A stretch of DNA of 44,472 bases from an uncultured Collinsella sp. (GTDB taxonomy: Bacteria > Actinomycetota > Coriobacteriia > Coriobacteriales > Coriobacteriaceae), in the NCBI GenBank assembly GCA_900542945.1, contig UQPI01000015.1, positions 1-44,472 of the forward strand, in the 5' to 3' direction. A program made the translations under genes and the position numbers. The notes below the pieces were generated by a model. That model was not told where the DNA came from and searched no databases. It was given only the letters and a program-made list of their open reading frames with translations. This document shows, in pieces, positions 40,402 to 44,472 of this stretch (within the stretch, counting starts at the first letter, position 1; every line of letters begins with the position of its first letter).

Positions 40402-43400
40402 ATGTCCACTACCTCAACCGACCCGCGCGCCGCTGCCGCCGCGCTGCTGGTGCCCGGAACCACCTGCCACGGCTTTACCGTCGAACGCCGCGAGACCGTG
40501 CCCGAGCTCGACGCAGACGCTTACGTGCTGCGCCACACCGCCTCGGGCGCTCGCCTGCTGCACCTAGCGTGCGACGACGAAAACAAGGCCTTTGCCATTG
40601 GCTTTAAGACGCCGCCGGCCGATTCCACCGGCGTGTTCCACATTCTTGAGCACTCGGTGCTGTGCGGATCGGCCAAGTTTCCCGTCAAGGAGCCGTTTGT
40701 CGACCTGATCAAGAGCTCCATGCAGACGTTCCTCAACGCCATGACCTACCCCGACAAGACCATCTACCCCATTGCCACCACCAACGAGCAGGATCTGTAC
40801 AACCTGATGGACGTGTACTTGGACGCGGTGTTCAACCCGGCGATCTACACCAAGCCCACCATTTTTGAGCAGGAAGGCTGGCACTACGAGCTGGACCTGC
40901 CGGAGAGCGTCGAGGGCGAGGGCGAGGGCGGCTCCGCGAGCCTGCGCGAGGGCACGCTGCGCTATAACGGCGTGGTGTTCAACGAGATGAAGGGTGCGCT
41001 GTCCGACCCCATGAGCGTGCTGGACGACGCCGTCAACGCCGCGCTCTATCCCGACACTGCCTATGCGCACGAGAGCGGCGGCGACCCGCGCGCAATTCCC
41101 GCGCTCACCTACGAGCAGTTCCTGGACACGCACTCGCGCCACTACAACCCTTCCAACTCCTACATCACGCTCTATGGCGACCTGGACGTGGACCGCGCGC
41201 TGGCCTTTTTGGACGAGCGCTATCTGTCGCAGCCGAGCGCCGCGAGCCGCCGCATGGACGCTGCCGTCGCCGCCGGCGACGACCCGTCCACGCTGGCGCC
41301 CAATCCGCTGGACGTGCAGGCGCCTGTGACCTGCGAGTATAAGCGCGTCGAGATGGCCACCACGCCCGAGAACGCCCTGGTGGGCCTGGGCCTTGTGCTG
41401 GGTAGCGCGCTCGACCGCAAGCGCACAATCGCCGCGGACATCTTGTTCGAAGCGTTGCTGGGCTCCAACGAAGCGCCGGTTAAGAAGGCCATTCTGGCCG
41501 CCGGCCTGGGCGGCAACGTGGTGAGCTACACCGCGGCCGAGAGCCTGCAGCCCTACGAGCTCATCATGCTGCAAAACGCGCAGCCCGGCGTGGCGCGCGA
41601 GCTGCGCCGCGTGTTCCAGGACGCCTGCCGCGACCTGTGCGAGCACGGCGTTCCGCGCGAGCGCCTGGAGGCCATCATCAGCAGCAACGAATACGACCTG
41701 CGCCAGCGCGACTACGGTATCGCCGACGGCGTGGCCATTGCGTGCGACGCGCTGAGCACCTGGCTCTACGATGACGACGCCGCGACGCTGGCGCTCAAGT
41801 ATGGCCCGGTGTACGAGGAGCTGCGCGGCGAGCTGGAAGGCAGCTACTTTGAGGACCTGCTGTGCGAGCTCGTGCTGGAGAACGACCACATGGCGCTGGT
41901 CGAGCTGGTGCCGGTGGATGCTGGTGCTGGCTCGGAGGGTGCCGAGGCCGCTGAGCTGGCAGCCAAGCGCGACGCCATGACCGATGCCGAGCTGGCCGAC
42001 GTGGTCAAGCGCACGGCTGCGCTGCGTGCCGCGCAGGAGGCCGAGGACACGCCCGAGGACAAGGCCACGCTGCCGCGCCTGCGCGTGTCCGACATTGGCG
42101 AGGCGCGCCCCGAGCCGCCGCTGGTCGTAGACACGACCGCGCCCATCCCCTGCCTGCGCCACGGCATCCCCACCAACCGCCTGGCCTATGCCATGCAGTA
42201 TTTCGACCTGCGATGCATCACGTTTGAGGACCTGCCCTACGTGACCCTGCTCTGCCGTCTACTCAAGCAGCTGCCCACACGCGAGCATTCGGCCGAGGAA
42301 CTCGACAACCTGCTCGCCGGCAAGCTGGGCTTTTTGAGCTTTACGACCGAGGTCATGACGCAGCCCGACGTGGACGGCGTGCGCCCCTATCTGCTGGTGA
42401 GCGCCGGCGCCCTGTCCGAGAAGATCGACGCGCTGGCGAGCCTGCCGCGCGAGGTGTGGTCGAGTACGCTGCTGCTCGATGCCGACGCCGACCGCGTGCG
42501 CGACGTGCTCACGCAGATTCGCATTGGGCTTGAGCAGGGCTTTATCAACAACGGCCACTCGGCGGCGCTCGGTCGCGCGATGAGCTACAGCTCGCCTTCG
42601 GCCGTGGTGCGCGAGCAGCTCTCGGGCGTGGACTTCTACCTGTTCCTGCGCAATCTGCTCGAGCACTTTGACGAGCGACTGGACAATCTGCGCGCCAAGC
42701 TTGCCGAGCTGGCAGACCGCATCTTTGTGGCCGACGGCTGCCTGGCGAGCTTTACCGGCAGCGATGAGGACTTTAACGCGTACTGGGATGCCGCGGGCGA
42801 CCTGGGGCTGGGTGCGGGCGATGGTGCCGGCCGCGACGCGCTCGCGGTGCCGGCGCCGCGCGACCGCCACGAGGCTTTCGTGATCCCCAGCGACATCTGC
42901 TTTGCCGCGCGTGCGTGCGATCCGCGTCGCCTGGGCATTGACGTGACAGGCACTTGGGCCGTGGCTGCCAACGCGCTCTCCTACGACTACCTGTGGAACG
43001 AGATCCGCGTGAAGGGCGGGGCGTACGGCTGCGGATTCCGCGCGGCAGGTGAGCGTCAGGCGGCGTTCTACACCTACCGCGACCCGGCGATCGATCCTTC
43101 GATTGAGCGCGTGGAGCGCGCGGGTGCATGGCTTGGCAGCTTTGAGCCCGACGAAGCCGCCTTTGAGGGCTTTATCGTGAGCTGCGTGAGCGGCATGGAC
43201 GCGCCGGTGAAGCCGTACGCGCTCACCAAGCGCCGCAACACGACCTACCTGGCCGGGCTCGATCCGCATGCGCGCGAGGAGCGTCGCGCCCAGATGCTCG
43301 CCGCCACGCCCGGTGAGCTGCGCTCGCTCGGCGCCGACGTGACGCGCATCGCAGCCAAGTCGCCCACCTGCGTCTTTGGCGGCCGCGACGTCATCGCCAA

Positions 43401-43440
43401 GAGCAACGCCGGCTTTAACGTAGTCGACCTGATGGGCTAA
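40402..43440 (+). CDS. M16C family zinc metallopeptidase (PreP-like, insulinase superfamily)
   Basis: A 1012-aa protein, about the length of presequence-peptidase-type M16C enzymes. The inverted zinc motif HILEH is at about residues 80-84, followed by SVLCGSAKFPVKEPF and MTYPDKTIYP, which are PreP hallmarks. The N-terminal catalytic M16 domain is followed by an M16C-associated linker and a second M16 half with KGGAYGC near residue 870-880. It degrades peptides. There is no signal peptide, so it is cytoplasmic. The start ATG has AAAGGAG upstream; the frame is open further up through the repeat array but this is not coding. Confidence 0.95.
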   Translation: MSTTSTDPRAAAAALLVPGTTCHGFTVERRETVPELDADAYVLRHTASGARLLHLACDDENKAFAIGFKTPPADSTGVFHILEHSVLCGSAKFPVKEPFVDLIKSSMQTFLNAMTYPDKTIYPIATTNEQDLYNLMDVYLDAVFNPAIYTKPTIFEQEGWHYELDLPESVEGEGEGGSASLREGTLRYNGVVFNEMKGALSDPMSVLDDAVNAALYPDTAYAHESGGDPRAIPALTYEQFLDTHSRHYNPSNSYITLYGDLDVDRALAFLDERYLSQPSAASRRMDAAVAAGDDPSTLAPNPLDVQAPVTCEYKRVEMATTPENALVGLGLVLGSALDRKRTIAADILFEALLGSNEAPVKKAILAAGLGGNVVSYTAAESLQPYELIMLQNAQPGVARELRRVFQDACRDLCEHGVPRERLEAIISSNEYDLRQRDYGIADGVAIACDALSTWLYDDDAATLALKYGPVYEELRGELEGSYFEDLLCELVLENDHMALVELVPVDAGAGSEGAEAAELAAKRDAMTDAELADVVKRTAALRAAQEAEDTPEDKATLPRLRVSDIGEARPEPPLVVDTTAPIPCLRHGIPTNRLAYAMQYFDLRCITFEDLPYVTLLCRLLKQLPTREHSAEELDNLLAGKLGFLSFTTEVMTQPDVDGVRPYLLVSAGALSEKIDALASLPREVWSSTLLLDADADRVRDVLTQIRIGLEQGFINNGHSAALGRAMSYSSPSAVVREQLSGVDFYLFLRNLLEHFDERLDNLRAKLAELADRIFVADGCLASFTGSDEDFNAYWDAAGDLGLGAGDGAGRDALAVPAPRDRHEAFVIPSDICFAARACDPRRLGIDVTGTWAVAANALSYDYLWNEIRVKGGAYGCGFRAAGERQAAFYTYRDPAIDPSIERVERAGAWLGSFEPDEAAFEGFIVSCVSGMDAPVKPYALTKRRNTTYLAGLDPHAREERRAQMLAATPGELRSLGADVTRIAAKSPTCVFGGRDVIAKSNAGFNVVDLMG

Positions 43441-43449
43441 CGCACAAAG

Positions 43450-43490
43450 GTAGATTTTTGGAACATGCCTGAAAATCTACTTTTTCTTTT
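43450..43490 (+). terminator. terminator of M16 peptidase gene
   Basis: GTAGATTTT and AAAATCTAC form the stem, followed by TTTTTCTTTT, just after the stop codon. Confidence 0.85.
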
Positions 43491-43507
43491 GCCGCAGTCT
43501 GCCGGTT

Positions 43508-43645
43508 TGTCTCGATCTGTAACAGCTAGACAGGAGTATGGGCTCCAAACGTTACAGATCGAGACAGTTCTGGGCGGCACCGGCCCTTTATCTCAATCTG
43601 TAACACCTAGGCCCATTTTTGCCGAGTAACTGTTACAGATTTAGA
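43508..43645. repeat. double hairpin repeat with CTGTAACA core
   Basis: The first hairpin has perfect 16-bp arms TGTCTCGATCTGTAAC/GTTACAGATCGAGACA (43508-43566). The second has arms TCTCAATCTGTAACA/TGTTACAGATTTAGA (43591-43645) with one mismatch. The two are diverged copies of one element. They sit between the M16 terminator and the hicAB cassette. Confidence 0.8.
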
Positions 43646-43675
43646 CAAACTGCCGCGAAAGCTCCTCTTCAGCCC

Positions 43676-43712
43676 AAACCACCACAAAGGGGACAGGCAC
43701 CTTTGTGGTGGT
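43676..43712. repeat. GGGGACAGGCACC REP-like element, copy 1
   Basis: CCACCACAAAGG...CCTTTGTGGTGG forms a hairpin around GGACAGGCA. The first 29 bp (from AAACCACCACAAAGG) are repeated exactly at 44394-44422 on the far side of hicAB. Confidence 0.85.
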
Positions 43713-43713
43713 T

Positions 43714-43749
43714 CGAACACTTGTTCTATACGTACACATGTTCTATAGT
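43714..43749 (+). promoter_or_regulatory. hicAB promoter with tandem LexA-like operator
   Basis: CGAACACTTGTTCTATA (43714-43730) is followed directly by CGTACACATGTTCTATA (43731-43747), 15 of 17 identical. The first contains CGAAC-N4-GTTC, the Gram-positive/actinobacterial LexA pattern. Overlapping it are a -35 TTGTTC (43721-43726) and, 17 bp on, a -10 TATAGT (43744-43749). Binding here would block hicAB transcription. The true binder could be LexA or HicB. Confidence 0.65.
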
Positions 43750-43809
43750 ATGGGTGATTGCATCGGATCTAAATTGCAACTAGAATGTAGTTGCAGAATG
43801 TGAGGCGGG

Positions 43810-44073
43810 ATGACTCGAGCCCATAAACTCATCGCCCAACTGTTTAGCTGCCCCTCGACGTATCGGTATGCCGATTTTTTAAAAGTCATGGCCTCATATG
43901 GCTTTGAAATGGACAGCAAGGGCAAGACATCCGGATCGCGCGTTCGCTTTTACAGGCCATCAGATGGCAGGATGTTCGTGATGCACGCACCCCATCCATC
44001 TGACGAATTGACAGCGGGGACCATTCGAAACATCGTTCGATTTTTGCAGGATGTCGGAGGCATTCATGAGTAA
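43810..44073 (+). CDS. hicA: HicA family toxin (mRNA interferase)
   Basis: An 87-aa dsRBD-like protein. HicA relatives cleave mRNA using a His in a G-[ST]-H segment. Here the GKTSGSRVRFYRP stretch has Arg/Ser at the usual place, and HAPHPSDEL carries His residues further on, so the active-site assignment is uncertain. Length, the N-terminal fold pattern and the overlap with the HicB-type gene support the call. A GAGGCGGG ribosome binding site precedes the ATG. Confidence 0.85.
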   Translation: MTRAHKLIAQLFSCPSTYRYADFLKVMASYGFEMDSKGKTSGSRVRFYRPSDGRMFVMHAPHPSDELTAGTIRNIVRFLQDVGGIHE

Positions 44074-44395
44074 CGTTTTGGCATACAAGGGCTATTTCGC
44101 CCCAGTCGAGTTCGATGCCGAGCAGCGCGTGCTAACAGGTATGGTCGCCGGCATTAGAGACGCAATCATATTTGAAGGCTCCACGGCTGAAGAAGTGGAG
44201 CAATGCTTCCACGACGCCGTCGACGATTACCTTGAGTTTTGCGCCGAGAAGGGCAAGGAGCCCGAGCGGGCTTTCAAAGGCTCGTTCAACGTAAGAACGG
44301 GCTCTGAGCTCCACAAGCAAGCGGCGCTGGCAGCGGCAAGGAAGGGCGAGTCACTCAATAAGTTTGTGACCGAAGCAATCGCCGCGGCGTTATAA
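44066..44395 (+). CDS. hicB: HicB family antitoxin
   Basis: A 109-aa protein overlapping hicA by 8 bp. The N-terminal HicB-like partial RNase H fold (YKGYFAPVEFDAEQRVLTG, then the FEGSTAEEVEQCFHDAVDDYL helix) binds the toxin, and the C-terminal helix-rich part (LHKQAALAAARKGESLNKFV) is a ribbon-helix-helix DNA-binding domain that would autoregulate the operon. The start ATG has GGAGG upstream; an in-frame ATG at 44051 lacks one. Its stop codon lies inside the second REP-like copy. Confidence 0.9.
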   Translation: MSNVLAYKGYFAPVEFDAEQRVLTGMVAGIRDAIIFEGSTAEEVEQCFHDAVDDYLEFCAEKGKEPERAFKGSFNVRTGSELHKQAALAAARKGESLNKFVTEAIAAAL

Positions 44396-44422
44396 ACCAC
44401 CACAAAGGGGACAGGCACCTTT
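44394..44422. repeat. GGGGACAGGCACC REP-like element, copy 2
   Basis: An exact 29-bp direct copy of the left half of the element at 43676, beginning in the hicB stop codon. The hairpin right arm is missing here. The remaining 50 bp of the window show no gene. Confidence 0.85.
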
Positions 44423-44472
44423 TGAACTGCGTCCCGAATCTTGGCCTTCTTTATTAGAAGCGAACACTAGGA

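Noticed and set aside
40564..42162. Long minus-strand frame inside the M16 peptidase gene
   Set aside because: Antisense shadow in a GC-rich gene; the plus-strand frame carries the full M16C motif set.

Overview
The window looks like a chromosomal segment of a high-GC Coriobacteriia bacterium, most likely Collinsella or a close relative. This rests on overall codon and GC character, a mannose-family PTS plus deglycase locus of the kind used by gut Collinsella for Amadori products, SipW-type exported proteins, and many small palindromic intergenic repeats. The genus is inferred, since no rRNA is present.

Layout. 1-2.3 kb: an orphan PD-(D/E)XK-like protein beside a long imperfect palindrome, convergent with a zinc-dependent phospholipase C-like protein. 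2.4-5.4 kb: a cobalt ECF importer (cbiM-cbiQ-cbiO) with a structured leader and a candidate operator. 5.4-9.5 kb: pheS-pheT behind a T-box leader. 9.6-11.2 kb: an M32 carboxypeptidase. 11.4-16.2 kb: glmM, a DUF4012 envelope protein and an EamA-family transporter.

16.4-25.4 kb is the most unusual region. One tightly packed minus-strand operon encodes four SipW-type exported subunits, two archaeal/ER-type signal peptidases with Ser-His catalytic motifs, a membrane-anchored McrB-like AAA+ ATPase, and a DUF2357-like protein with a very long coiled coil. The last is split by what looks like a one-base deletion. A second cluster at 30.0-34.6 kb holds two more SipW-type subunits, a membrane-anchored relative and a PilZ (c-di-GMP) protein. 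Six or seven of these exported proteins share an N-terminal A-T-[YF]-A-[WF] signal and a C-terminal motif of the form W-[LM]-[ED]-G-x-D-x-x-C. I propose a surface-fibre or secreted-polymer system in which a McrB-type ATPase works with SipW peptidases, possibly under c-di-GMP control. That function is inference.

25.6-29.9 kb carries tRNA-Val(GAC), a 230-bp palindromic MITE-like element, a second PD-(D/E)XK paralogue, a DUF5710 protein, a small zinc-ribbon protein and an HNH endonuclease. 35.1-39.9 kb is a mannose-type PTS (IIA, IIB, IIC, IID) with a FrlB-like SIS deglycase and a GntR/HutC regulator, probably for fructoselysine or glucoselysine. 40.4-43.4 kb is a large M16C (PreP-like) metallopeptidase. 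The window ends with a hicAB toxin-antitoxin pair bracketed by identical 29-bp repeats and preceded by a tandem LexA-like operator overlapping its promoter.

At least nine distinct families of palindromic or tandem intergenic repeats are visible. No complete transposase, prophage or CRISPR array was found.
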